Below, one piece after another: positions 56,080 to 64,000 of a DNA stretch of 64,000 nt. Source of the stretch: an uncultured Anaerolineae bacterium (GTDB taxonomy: Bacteria > Chloroflexota > Anaerolineae > J036 > Brachytrichaceae). Under the pieces are notes generated by a model, which saw nothing but the letters and a program-made list of their open reading frames with translations, searched no databases and had not been told where the DNA came from. Position numbers and translations under genes: made by a program. The stretch spans positions 62,001 through 126,000 of the forward strand of contig CALGMA010000022.1 in assembly GCA_937959265.1 (NCBI GenBank), in the 5' to 3' direction. The first letter of the stretch is position 1; the number at the start of each line of letters is the position of its first letter.

Positions 56080-56796
56080 TCACTGCGCCAGCGTCGGGCG
56101 CGGCTGGACGACAATGCGCCAGCAGGCGACATCATCAAGCGGCACGTTGGTAAAATGCACCAGGCCGGTATGGTCGGTTTCGCCGCGAAAGCTCTGTTCA
56201 GCGGTCTCCAGGAACACCGTGCTGCCAGCCTGGTCGAACGGGTCAGCATCGGGCAGTTCGATGCAGATCCGTACCAGGCCCTGCTCGTCATCCTCATCCG
56301 GCGCGAGCACCTCAACAGTGATGTGCGGGTCGTCGTCGCTGGTTTGCGGAACGGTATACGTATAGCGCAGGCGCAGGCCGACGGCGCGGGTCAGGGCGGG
56401 CGGGCGCATAAGGGCCAGCAGCGGTTCGGAGAACTGGACCACGATCAGGTCGAGAAAGCGAGCAACCGTCGATTGAACGCCGGAAGCCGCTGCGGCCAGG
56501 GCGCCCAGCGGCGCAGGTGGAGTGCGCAGGAAGCTCAGGTCGGGCACGGGCGGCTCGGGGAAGCTGACCGCTTCGTGGCCGTAGAGCGCCTCCAGGGTGG
56601 CGCGCAACGCCTCGGCCTCTGTGCGACAACTGGCGCAGCCTTCCAGGTGCGCCCCGACCTCGCGTAGCGTCGTTGTAAGTGGCTGCCCAAGCAGCACTGC
56701 TGTTACGTATTCGGGAAGAATGGCCAGCACCTGAAGATGAAAGGCGGTGCTGTCGCCCTTCGCCAGGCCATCACCATACGCGGCCCCAGGTTCCAT
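56080..56796 (-). CDS. Soluble zinc-binding anti-sigma-like protein with C-terminal beta domain
   Basis: A 238-aa protein with an AAAGGA site upstream. Residues about 45-60 contain the anti-sigma zinc motif H-x3-C-x2-C ('HLEGCASC'). A helical middle follows (to about 140). A beta-rich C-terminal domain of about 95 residues ('ITVEVLAPDEDDEQGLVRIC', 'SFRGETDHTGLVHFTNVPLD', 'CWRIVVQP') resembles carboxypeptidase-regulatory-like folds. No membrane segment is present, so it is cytoplasmic. It follows the sigma-factor gene by 69 bases and probably restrains it. The C-terminal domain may be a sensing or cleavage target. Confidence 0.75.
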   Translation of the reverse strand: MEPGAAYGDGLAKGDSTAFHLQVLAILPEYVTAVLLGQPLTTTLREVGAHLEGCASCRTEAEALRATLEALYGHEAVSFPEPPVPDLSFLRTPPAPLGALAAAASGVQSTVARFLDLIVVQFSEPLLALMRPPALTRAVGLRLRYTYTVPQTSDDDPHITVEVLAPDEDDEQGLVRICIELPDADPFDQAGSTVFLETAEQSFRGETDHTGLVHFTNVPLDDVACWRIVVQPRPTLAQ

Positions 56797-56865
56797 TCCG
56801 TGTATCCTTTCTCTGCCCCGGGAGGGCGTCGCCCTCCGGGATCAGCCTATCAAGCAGGGGTAGTG

Positions 56866-57657
56866 TCAGGACGCCCATTTCAAATCCAGTCCCCAATCCC
56901 GCGCCAGTTCTTGCCATACCGGCGAGGCGCGCAACTGGTTCAGGCCCCGCGAGCGCAGCACGTGCACACTGGCGATCGGCCTGGCCATGTATGTGCTGAT
57001 CGTCTCATCATCCAGACCGGCGATAAACTTTAGCCAGACGGCCTCCAACTGGCGCCGTGCGCGTGGTTGCTGGCGCAGCAACTCGTCAAAACAGGCCCGC
57101 ACCTGCTGGCGCAGATCGGCGCGTATGGCCCCCTGCTCCGGGTCGCCATGCTCGGCGACCATCTGTCGCTCGTCCAGGAGTTCCAGGGGCAGGGCTACTG
57201 GCAGTCTGGTCCACAAAGGGCGCAGGACGTTGCGCAGTTCCAGCGCTGCGATGGCCAGAAAGGCCCCCGGTGTATGGTAGCTGTCCAGCTTTTTCCAGAT
57301 GCGCAGCAGGGTTTCGTTCACGGCCTCGGCCCGCACATCCGGCGCCAGATCGGCGCTTTCGCGAAAGGAAAGCCCATACAGGTAACGGTGCAACTCGGTG
57401 AACCCGAGGTTCTGACGCTCGGGGCCCTCATCGCCCCGACACGCGCCGTAGAGGCACTGGCAGTACACGTTGATCGCCGCCCGCCACAGGTCCGTCACCT
57501 CGCTGCGCAAGACGCTTGCCTCAGTCCGCCGTGTGAACTCGTCAACGCTGAGGAGTTGCCAGCCGAACCGTTCTATCACCCGGATTACGGTCTGACGACA
57601 CTGCTCACGCACATCATTCTCGGTCACACCCTTGTCGTCGAAGACGCCCTCGGTCAT
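56866..57657 (-). CDS. ECF-type RNA polymerase sigma factor
   Basis: The protein has 263 aa from ATG 57657 (the longer open frame overlaps the neighbouring gene). Region sigma-2 is recognisable at about 100-165: 'DVRAEAVNETLLRIWKKLDS' followed by 'PGAFLAIAALELRNVLRP'. Region sigma-4 is at about 205-250: 'RRQLEAVWLKFIAGLDDETI' then 'ASVHVLRSRGLNQLR', the helix-turn-helix for -35 recognition. An unusual N-terminal extension of about 70 residues precedes sigma-2. It lies between the zincin-like gene (73 bases upstream) and the anti-sigma-like gene. Its regulon is unknown. Confidence 0.82.
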   Translation of the reverse strand: MTEGVFDDKGVTENDVREQCRQTVIRVIERFGWQLLSVDEFTRRTEASVLRSEVTDLWRAAINVYCQCLYGACRGDEGPERQNLGFTELHRYLYGLSFRESADLAPDVRAEAVNETLLRIWKKLDSYHTPGAFLAIAALELRNVLRPLWTRLPVALPLELLDERQMVAEHGDPEQGAIRADLRQQVRACFDELLRQQPRARRQLEAVWLKFIAGLDDETISTYMARPIASVHVLRSRGLNQLRASPVWQELARDWGLDLKWAS

Positions 57658-57730
57658 GGGGGGAGTCGCACCTTCAGCTAGGGCGTCGCATTGCAGCGCA
57701 GGCCCGTCTTCTAACCATGGAGCCGGGATG

Positions 57731-59845
57731 TTAGCCGCCAGGGGTCCAGTAGATCCGGTAGCGTTCAACCGGAGGCGCCCCTCGTTCACCGGTCAGCGAC
57801 GGGGCGGTTCCCAGGCCCTTCTGGAGCGGGAGTGCCACGTAGGGGAGCGCAGGCGCGTAGGTGACGTGCAATGTCCAGCGTTGCTCCTGCGTGTCCCAGC
57901 GGTAGATCAACAGATCGCCGCGGCGCTCGCGCGCGTCCCGGTCATAGTATAAAACAAGGGTGGCGGTATAATCCATAAGTAACACATTACTGGCAAGGCT
58001 AAAGATGTAACTTCGCGCCTCGGCGCCTTCGGGGAGGCGCTGTGCGCCTCCGATCAGGGTGGTGGTGACGATGCGCACCTGTTCGTCTTTGTCAGGTGGC
58101 GCGTCGGGAGCAGGCGAGGGCCGTGGCTGGCGGTTGTCCGGCTCGACAAAGAAGAGCATAGCGTTGCCCTCGGCGGAGCCGGCAGTGATCGGCAGGCGCC
58201 CGCCGGTGGTTGAGTTTGGCCCGCCGCCCTGCGAGTAACTGGCGACGAAAAAGGCGTCATCGGCCCAGCGCAGCAGCACGTGGCCATCGAGGTGCGGTAC
58301 GGGGCGCGCCTCGGTGATCAGTGCAGCGGCATCAAGGTCGCGCAGCGCCAGAGGCGCGAGCGGAGCGTGGGGGCCGCAGGGGTAAATCTGTACGGCGTCG
58401 GGCTTCGGCCCATGCGCTTCGATCCGCGCCGCTACGGCCACCGGGTCGCGCGCGGCGCCTTCCACCGACTGCGGCAGCACGTCCACAAAGAAGGGCCGAT
58501 CCAGCCCCGGCGGGGTAGCGTCGCCCCAGGCGAGCCGGGCCAACGCGCGCTGCCTCGGCGCTGCCGGGGTCGCCGGGGCCACGAAGCTGGCCCGCTGTAC
58601 CCGCAGCGCGTCGTCGATCTGGCTGATGAGCAGGAGTTCGTCGCCGGTTTCGGCCCCGAAAAGGTGAAAGCCCTCGCGCTGATCGGCCGTGGAGACCTTG
58701 CCCTGGGCGATCAGCCCGCGGGGCATGCCGTCCTCGCCCCGAGGTTTGAGCACGTAGAGCCAGTGGGCCGTGTCGGGGCGCCGGGCCGAACCGGCCATCG
58801 CCCGCGCCAGTGGCTCGGCCAGGTCGAGGTACGCTTCCTGAGCCTGGTCCAGGCTGATGCCGACACCGGCGTGGTAGCGTGGCGCGGGAAGGTCCACGAA
58901 GACCGGCAGGGGCAGGGGCAGGGCCAGCGGCCCCTCCATCGGGCGCTGATCCCAGGGGTCATCGGCGGGCAGGAGCGGAAAATTGGCCCGCAGGGTCTCG
59001 AAGATCGCGCGCCAGGGCGGCAGTTCGCTGATCTGGGTGGCGGCCATCACACTGGCATCCACCGGCAGGGCCACCCGAGGCAGCGCCGCCCTGACCGCCG
59101 TCGCGCCCTTCGGCGCCCGTTCGCTCACCTGCCAGCGCCGCTGGCGTCCGCGCTGGACAAGTGTGGTATCCTCCAGATACCCGTCGTTGATGTTGAGCGC
59201 GTAGTGGCCCCACTCGTGGATCAGCGCCCGGTACCCCTCCGGCGCGTCCCAGGTCGAAAGGAGACCCGGGTCCTTCTGCCAGATGCCGCGGCCAACCCGA
59301 ATGCTCTTGAACTTGCGGCCCTCGTGCAAGCCGTTGTTCCAGGCGCGGGGATGCACCCGGTTCGAGGCCAGCACCTGGATGTCGGCGCCGTCAAGCAGGG
59401 CCGGCCCGCCGATGACGACCTGGCCGAAGGCCATGTAGCCGTTGGTCACATCGTAGAGGAAATCCGAGGCCCGTCGCATAGCAACGCGGATCTGCTGGTA
59501 GGTGGCCGCCGAGGGTTGCCATTCGAGGGCCACGATCACGTTAAATAGATACAGCACTGATCGGAACAACGGCTCGCCGTTGATCGCCGTCAGTGATCGG
59601 GCGCGTTCGTCGGGTGAGTAGGCCAGCCACTTCTCACGGAAGGGCGCCGAGTCGGGAAGGGCGCCGGGTTGGTCGAGCAAAGCGGGATCAGCGCGAACGA
59701 AGGCTTCCTGCTGGGTCGCGGTACGCTCCGCATTCGCGCTGTGCAGATAGGTGAGCCTGACCGCCTTGCAGCCCGCCGCCGCCTCACCGTGGCTGGCCGC
59801 GTCGAACTGGAAAGGCAGGTCCAGGAGATAGCGCTCGTCATCCAT
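57731..59845 (-). CDS. Large HEWGH zincin-like metalloprotease protein
   Basis: The protein has 704 aa from ATG 59845, with a GGAG site 8 bases upstream. The open frame extends far beyond, but that part overlaps the divergent gene and is antisense. The zinc motif is 'HEWGHYALNINDGY': His210, Glu211, His214 and probable third ligand Asp221. This HExxH-x6-D-x-Y spacing is also seen in CLCA-type peptidases. Upstream segments 'FLYDVTNGYMAFGQVVIGG' and 'GRGIWQKDPG' frame the site. The C-terminal half is beta-rich. There is no signal peptide, so it may act inside the cell or exit by another route. Confidence 0.78.
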   Translation of the reverse strand: MDDERYLLDLPFQFDAASHGEAAAGCKAVRLTYLHSANAERTATQQEAFVRADPALLDQPGALPDSAPFREKWLAYSPDERARSLTAINGEPLFRSVLYLFNVIVALEWQPSAATYQQIRVAMRRASDFLYDVTNGYMAFGQVVIGGPALLDGADIQVLASNRVHPRAWNNGLHEGRKFKSIRVGRGIWQKDPGLLSTWDAPEGYRALIHEWGHYALNINDGYLEDTTLVQRGRQRRWQVSERAPKGATAVRAALPRVALPVDASVMAATQISELPPWRAIFETLRANFPLLPADDPWDQRPMEGPLALPLPLPVFVDLPAPRYHAGVGISLDQAQEAYLDLAEPLARAMAGSARRPDTAHWLYVLKPRGEDGMPRGLIAQGKVSTADQREGFHLFGAETGDELLLISQIDDALRVQRASFVAPATPAAPRQRALARLAWGDATPPGLDRPFFVDVLPQSVEGAARDPVAVAARIEAHGPKPDAVQIYPCGPHAPLAPLALRDLDAAALITEARPVPHLDGHVLLRWADDAFFVASYSQGGGPNSTTGGRLPITAGSAEGNAMLFFVEPDNRQPRPSPAPDAPPDKDEQVRIVTTTLIGGAQRLPEGAEARSYIFSLASNVLLMDYTATLVLYYDRDARERRGDLLIYRWDTQEQRWTLHVTYAPALPYVALPLQKGLGTAPSLTGERGAPPVERYRIYWTPGG

Positions 59846-59959
59846 GGAGATTCTCCGATCTGAAGGGTTGCCCGCCCATGCCTCGTGAGGTCTGGGTTGC
59901 CCGGTTACCCGGTTACATCCTGCGAGGCTCAGTCCTGCCACACCCTCCGGCAGGCAGAG

Positions 59960-59986
59960 GGGTGGAGAGACCTGGTTTCCCCACCC
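59960..59986. repeat. Near-perfect palindrome in the divergent CHAT/zincin control region
   Basis: GGGTGGAGAGACC-T-GGTTTCCCCACCC pairs at 11 of 13 positions. It sits in the 213-base gap (59846-60058) between the divergent zincin-like and CHAT genes. Nearby, CCCGGTTA is repeated (CCCGGTTACCCGGTTA, about 59899-59914) and CTGCC-N9-GGCAG forms a further stem. It may be a regulator site or a dispersed intergenic repeat; no promoter hexamers stand out. Confidence 0.5.
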
Positions 59987-60058
59987 TCCTCCAAACGGCG
60001 CGTTCGGCGACTTCGTGTATCCTCGCAGCCAGGTGTAAACCATCCACACGAGTGTGCC

Positions 60059-62665
60059 ATGTCTGGTTCCACATCGCTCGACATCGTGCGTTGCGCCATC
60101 TTTGAACACTTCGATCGGGCCATGCTGTGCGCCGTGCTCGAACTCGACAATGACAGGGCGCAGGCGGTACTGGTACGGGCAGAGATTGAACGTATCGGGC
60201 CCGACCTTTTCGCACCGCGCTTTGAGGCCCGGCGCGAGTTGCTGGCACGCCTGCGAGCCGAGGCCGCCCCCGAGGAGCGCGCGTTGCACCAGCGGGCCTT
60301 TAACCACCTGATGGATCGTCTGGCCAATACGGGCGCGAACGCCCCCTGGCTCATGGCGGCCTGTCTGCACCACCTGGAGGCCCTGCGCGACCTGAACCTG
60401 GACTACATGCGCTGGCACGAGGTGAGCGCAATGATCGCCCGCGTGCGCACCCTGGCTCGTGCATGCGAACCGGATCACGCTGATCGACTGGCGCTGCTCG
60501 AAGCGTACCATGCTTTCCGCCAGCAGGCGTATGCGCAGAGTGAGCAGATCATCGAGCAACTCCTGCATCGCGCCGATCTGCCCCCGCGCCGGCGCGGCGA
60601 GGCGCTGGTAACGCGCGGCCTCTGTGCGATGAACCAGGCCCGCAACGAGGCCGCGCTCGCCGACTTCGCGGAAGCGGAGGCCCTCGGTGTAGCCGCCGAC
60701 GATGCGGCGCTGCAGGCCCGTGCCCTGGTGAACGCCAGTTGCGTGTACAATCTGCTCCATCGCTTCGAGCGCGCCCTGGAGTTGAGCGATCGCGGGTTGG
60801 CCCATTACCGCCAGGCGGGTGATCTCTACGGCGCCGCCTTTGCGCTCTATATGCGCGCCAACAATGCGCTCTACCTGGGGCGCTGGGAACCAGCCATCGC
60901 CGACCTGGACCAGGCCGCGGCGATCTACCACGCTGCGGGGATGCAGGCCCGCCTGGCCTCGATCGACTGGGCGCGCGGCTTTCTGCATCAACTGCTCGGC
61001 AACGAGGCGGAGAGCCTGGCAGCCTACGAGCGCGCCCTGGTGATTGCCACCTCCGCCGAGCATGGTAATGCCGTCCTCGCCGCTGACATCTTCACCGAAC
61101 TGGGTCTGATCTACCAGTTGCAGGATCGCTGGGATGATGCCGAAGCGGCCTTCCGCCGGGCGATCGCGCTCCAGGAGGAGTTGGGGAACACGCTGGGCCA
61201 GGCCCTGCTGATGCACCGCCACGCCCAGTTCCTTGACCGCCGCGGCGCCCGCAGGGCCGCCCTGGCCACCCTGCGCGAGGCCGTTGATCTGCTGGAAACC
61301 TTGCGCGTCGCGACCTATGCCGAAGACCTGAAGATCAGCCTGCTGGGCACTGCCGAACAGGTGTATGAAACCATCATCCTGACCTACCTGGAGCAGGGCG
61401 ATACCGAGAGCGCCTTTGCCTACGTCGAGCGGGCGCGGGCGCGCGCCTTTCTCGACCTGGTGGCGCGCCGTGATGCACCGGACGGTACGCTTGCGCAACG
61501 GCCCACCGTCACCCTGTCCGATGTGCAAGGCTGCATCGCCTCCAACGCCCTGGTGCTCGAATACTTCTGCATCGGCGTGCTGCCGCCCGGCGACTCCTTC
61601 ATGGCGCGCATCCCTTCTACCAACACCCGGCTGCGCGATCTCGTGCGCCCGCAGCCGGAGATCCTGCTCTTTGCCATTACCCGTGAGACGGTTCAGGTGC
61701 AACGGATCGCCTTCGATCCGAACCTGCTGCGCCCGCCGGCCAACGACCCGACGCCGGGGTGGCGCCTGGTGACGCAACGCAAGCTGCGCTGGATGTACGA
61801 CCGGCTGATTGCCCCGATCGAGAGCCTCCTGATCAGTTGCGCCGTGGTCCATCTTGTTCCCCATGGGCCGTTGCACTACGTTCCCTTTGCTGCCCTGGCA
61901 ACTCCGCGGGGTGGCGCCCTGCTCGACGCCGCCGGGCCGGCCCTGACCTTCGCGCCCAGCGCCACAGTGCTCTGCGACTGCCTGGCGCGACCCCCAGGCG
62001 CCGGAACGATGAGCCTCGCCCTGGGGTACAACTATCGGGACGAGGCGCGGCTGTTTCTGGCCGAGCACGAGGTCCAGATCGTCGGGGCGATGCTCGATGC
62101 CCGGGTGATTGTTGGCGATCCGGCCAAGCGCGCCGACCTGTTCGCCTCCGGCCCCGACCTGCGCTGCCTGCATATCGCTGGCCATGCTGTGTATCGGGCC
62201 AGCGATCCGCTTGGTTCCTACCTCTGCCTGGGCGCCGATGACAACCTCGATGCCCGCACGCTGATGAGCGAGTTGCAACTGCGCGATACCCTGGTGACGC
62301 TGAACGCCTGTACCTCGGGCCTCAGCCAGGTGGCCTCCGGGGATGAGTTGCTCGGGTTGCCGCGGGCTTTCCTCTACGCCGGCGCAGCGACGATTGTCTG
62401 CGCGCTCCACGAGATTGACGATATCGCTGCCTACGTTCTTATGGTATTGTTCTACACGAATCTTGCAGTGGGAGCATCGCCCGCTGAAGCCATTCATCAG
62501 GCGCAACTCGCGCTCCGCGATTCGGATCGAGAAACGGTAGTGGCCCTGCTGCAACGTTCAGGCGCCGCAACCCCCCAGGCCCTCGCGGCCCTGGAAGGCT
62601 ATGACCGGCATCCCTTCGCGCATCCACGGTTCTGGGCCGCGTTTATGCTGGTTGGAAAACCCTAG
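60059..62665 (+). CDS. TPR-CHAT caspase-like protease protein
   Basis: The protein has 868 aa from ATG 60059. TPR repeats fill roughly residues 140-480 (for example 'ALYLGRWEPAIADLDQAAAI', 'YQLQDRWDDAEAAFRRAIAL'), ending in the typical CHAT linker 'AFAYVERARARAFLDL'. The C-terminal CHAT domain (about 590-868) has the catalytic dyad: His709 in 'LHIAGHAVYRA' and Cys751 in 'LVTLNACTSGLS'. It is therefore likely an active cysteine protease triggered through the TPRs. It is divergent from the zincin, sigma and anti-sigma genes, which suggests one regulated system. Confidence 0.88.
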   Translation: MSGSTSLDIVRCAIFEHFDRAMLCAVLELDNDRAQAVLVRAEIERIGPDLFAPRFEARRELLARLRAEAAPEERALHQRAFNHLMDRLANTGANAPWLMAACLHHLEALRDLNLDYMRWHEVSAMIARVRTLARACEPDHADRLALLEAYHAFRQQAYAQSEQIIEQLLHRADLPPRRRGEALVTRGLCAMNQARNEAALADFAEAEALGVAADDAALQARALVNASCVYNLLHRFERALELSDRGLAHYRQAGDLYGAAFALYMRANNALYLGRWEPAIADLDQAAAIYHAAGMQARLASIDWARGFLHQLLGNEAESLAAYERALVIATSAEHGNAVLAADIFTELGLIYQLQDRWDDAEAAFRRAIALQEELGNTLGQALLMHRHAQFLDRRGARRAALATLREAVDLLETLRVATYAEDLKISLLGTAEQVYETIILTYLEQGDTESAFAYVERARARAFLDLVARRDAPDGTLAQRPTVTLSDVQGCIASNALVLEYFCIGVLPPGDSFMARIPSTNTRLRDLVRPQPEILLFAITRETVQVQRIAFDPNLLRPPANDPTPGWRLVTQRKLRWMYDRLIAPIESLLISCAVVHLVPHGPLHYVPFAALATPRGGALLDAAGPALTFAPSATVLCDCLARPPGAGTMSLALGYNYRDEARLFLAEHEVQIVGAMLDARVIVGDPAKRADLFASGPDLRCLHIAGHAVYRASDPLGSYLCLGADDNLDARTLMSELQLRDTLVTLNACTSGLSQVASGDELLGLPRAFLYAGAATIVCALHEIDDIAAYVLMVLFYTNLAVGASPAEAIHQAQLALRDSDRETVVALLQRSGAATPQALAALEGYDRHPFAHPRFWAAFMLVGKP

Positions 62666-62751
62666 GGGATTTGGGATTGAGATGGGTGGTTCGTTGGGTT
62701 CGCATTGCTTTAACGCAGGCTGGAAGCAGTCAGTGAAATGGGACAGGCGCT

Positions 62752-63702
62752 ATGCAGACCACCAGACTCGGCCGGAGCGGCCTGGAAGTGACCCGCCTGT
62801 GTCTGGGCGGCAATGTCTTCGGCTGGACCTGTGATGAGGCGACCTCCCAGCGGGTGCTGGACGCCTACGTGGATGCTGGGGGCAACTTCATTGATACGGC
62901 GGATGTGTATTCGCGCTGGGCCACGGGCCACACCGGCGGTGAGTCGGAGGCGGTGCTGGGGCGATGGATGCAGGCCCGCGGCAACCGGTCGCGGCTGGTC
63001 ATCGCCACCAAAGTGGGCTCGGCAATGGATGAGGGGCCAAACATGGGCGGTCTCTCGCGCCAGCACATCCTGCGCGCGGTTGATGCGTCGTTGCGTCGCC
63101 TGCGAACCGACTACATTGATCTGTACCAGGCCCACTTCGACGACGAACGCATCCCGCTGGAAGAGACCCTGCGGGCCTTCGATGATCTGGTGCGGCAGGG
63201 CAAGGTCCGCTACATCGGCGCCTCGAACTACCATGCCTGGCGGCTGGTGCAGGCTCTGTGGGTCAGCGATCGCCACGGGTATGCGGCCTATATCTCGTTG
63301 CAGCCGAAGTACAATCTGGTGGACCGTGAGGAGTTCGAAGGCGATCTGGAGGCGGCCTGCCGCGCCTTTGGTCTGGGGGTCATTCCCTACGCGCCGCTCG
63401 GCGGCGGCTTCCTGACCGGCAAGTACCGCCGCGAGGGCGCCCTGCCGGCCACCGAGCGCGCCCCAAAGGTGCAACAGCGCTACATGCATGCCCGTGGCTG
63501 GGCCGTGCTGGAAGCGGTGCAGCGGGTGGCCGAGGCGCGAGGGGCCACGCCGGCGCAGGTGGCCCTGGCCTGGCACCTGGCCCGCCCGAGCATTACGGCG
63601 CCGATTGTCAGCGCCACGAGTGTGGAGCAACTCGACGAACTGCTCGGAGCGCTGGATCTCCAGTTGAGCGCCGAGGAACTGGGGTATCTGAACTCAACAT
63701 AG
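62752..63702 (+). CDS. Aldo/keto reductase
   Basis: A 316-aa TIM-barrel NADPH oxidoreductase. The catalytic Asp and Tyr are in 'NFIDTADVYS' (near residue 50), Lys in 'VIATKVGSAM' (near 85) and His in 'DLYQAHFDD' (near 125). The NADP-binding end has 'PIVSATSVEQLDELLGAL'. It resembles the YghZ/auxin-induced-type group that reduces aldehydes. It follows the CHAT gene by 86 bases but is a common housekeeping family, so a functional link is doubtful. Confidence 0.93.
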   Translation: MQTTRLGRSGLEVTRLCLGGNVFGWTCDEATSQRVLDAYVDAGGNFIDTADVYSRWATGHTGGESEAVLGRWMQARGNRSRLVIATKVGSAMDEGPNMGGLSRQHILRAVDASLRRLRTDYIDLYQAHFDDERIPLEETLRAFDDLVRQGKVRYIGASNYHAWRLVQALWVSDRHGYAAYISLQPKYNLVDREEFEGDLEAACRAFGLGVIPYAPLGGGFLTGKYRREGALPATERAPKVQQRYMHARGWAVLEAVQRVAEARGATPAQVALAWHLARPSITAPIVSATSVEQLDELLGALDLQLSAEELGYLNST

Positions 63703-63804
63703 CCGGTTGGACGAGCGCGGGGAGACCAGTTCTCTACGCCCCTGTCTGTGGGGAGGGCAAGGAAATCAGCTTTCCCATACCCCTCAATCTTGCCAGCGGG
63801 TGAG

Positions 63805-63833
63805 TTGATACCGTTTGTTGTTTCTGTTATAGT
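63805..63833 (+). promoter_or_regulatory. Strong sigma-70-type promoter reading out of the window
   Basis: TTGATA (63805-63810) and TATAGT (63828-63833) are separated by exactly 17 bases. Transcription would begin near 63840 and run rightwards through a stem-loop (63899-63931). No gene starts before the window end, so the leader is at least 160 bases long. Confidence 0.6.
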
Positions 63834-63898
63834 GTTACAATGAGGTTGAATATTGGCGGAGGTTGCGGGGGCCGGGCGGTCCCTGTAAGGCCTTCTAT

Positions 63899-63931
63899 CC
63901 TGTCTGGCACAGCGAAGCTGCGCCAGACAGG
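63899..63931 (+). other. Stem-loop in the leader of the outgoing transcript
   Basis: CCTGTCTGGC and GCCAGACAGG form a perfect 10-bp stem enclosing 13 bases that contain a further CAG/CTG pair. A second small stem GGGC-AAA-GCCC lies near 63942-63952. It lies about 60 bases after the predicted transcription start. It could be an attenuator, a small RNA or a mobile intergenic repeat. Confidence 0.5.
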
Positions 63932-64000
63932 AAGTTTCGATAGGGCAAAGCCCCTTCGCCCCCCGCAGGGAGCGGCACAAAGGAATCTTCTGGAATCGGC

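Noticed and set aside
59846-62554. A minus-strand open frame continuing from the zincin-like gene through the whole CHAT gene (1607 codons in total).
   Set aside because: It is antisense to a well-recognised TPR-CHAT gene, and its translation (His/Gln/Arg-rich, no domains) looks like a shadow of GC-rich coding. ATG 59845 with a ribosome site starts the real gene.
56080-62665. A type III-E CRISPR (Cas7-11/Csx29) locus.
   Set aside because: The TPR-CHAT and sigma-factor pair is reminiscent, but no CRISPR repeats, Cas7-like or Cas1/Cas2 genes are visible. The anti-sigma-like protein has a zinc motif rather than an evident Csx30 layout.

Overview
The window is a gene-dense bacterial chromosome segment, probably from a member of the Chloroflexota (Anaerolineae-like). 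This is inferred, not proven. The supporting traits are a fused nuoCD gene, a DnaD/DnaI-type primosome operon, MalEFG-type sugar ABC clusters without ATPases, TPR-CHAT and HEWGH-zincin proteins, and many small propeller or lipoprotein genes. No rRNA, tRNA or CRISPR array was seen. Base composition is mosaic: about 1-12.6 kb is clearly lower in GC than the rest, 12.6-55.9 kb is a GC-rich housekeeping backbone, and from about 55.95 kb to the end the content and intergenic style change again.

Region 1 (1-12.6 kb) is a carbohydrate-utilisation island. It has two solute-binding protein plus two-permease ABC transporters, a Gfo/Idh/MocA oxidoreductase, an FG-GAP propeller protein, a DegT-type PLP aminotransferase, a NodB-type deacetylase and an AraC regulator. 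It also carries gene debris: an IS5-like transposase remnant, a possible LacI remnant and an internally deleted alditol-oxidase-like remnant. Oxidoreductase plus aminotransferase plus deacetylase suggests an amino-sugar or aminocyclitol substrate.

Region 2 (12.6-30.5 kb) holds mixed metabolic and surface genes: a propeller protein, GT4 glycosyltransferase, PQQ-type sugar dehydrogenase, argF, PAC2 protein, a tandem Ig-like protein, glutathione peroxidase, rarA, a lactonase-like amidohydrolase, an MBL hydrolase, a PhyH dioxygenase, miaB, a WD40-like lipoprotein, a DoeB-like deacylase, a split chromate transporter and a PII-like c-di-AMP receptor.

Region 3 (30.5-50.9 kb) holds core functions: orphan DNA methylase, parB, parA, PfkB kinase, jag, yidC, nuoI, nuoCD, nuoB, iscX, an A-type Fe-S carrier, radical SAM protein, prs, argH, a DnaI-like loader, DnaD-like protein, dnaB, a GT2 transferase and a tiny DUF2256 gene. 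The parAB-jag-yidC block resembles oriC neighbourhoods, but no dnaA, rpmH or convincing DnaA-box cluster is visible.

Region 4 (50.9-64 kb) has a secreted golvesin-like protein and valS. These are followed by what I consider the most interesting module: a 868-aa TPR-CHAT protease-like gene divergent from a HEWGH zincin-like protein, an ECF-type sigma factor and a soluble zinc-binding anti-sigma-like protein. The architecture suggests proteolysis-gated transcription, analogous in logic to the Csx29/Csx30/sigma branch of type III-E CRISPR systems but with no Cas gene here. An aldo/keto reductase and an outward-facing promoter with a structured leader close the window.
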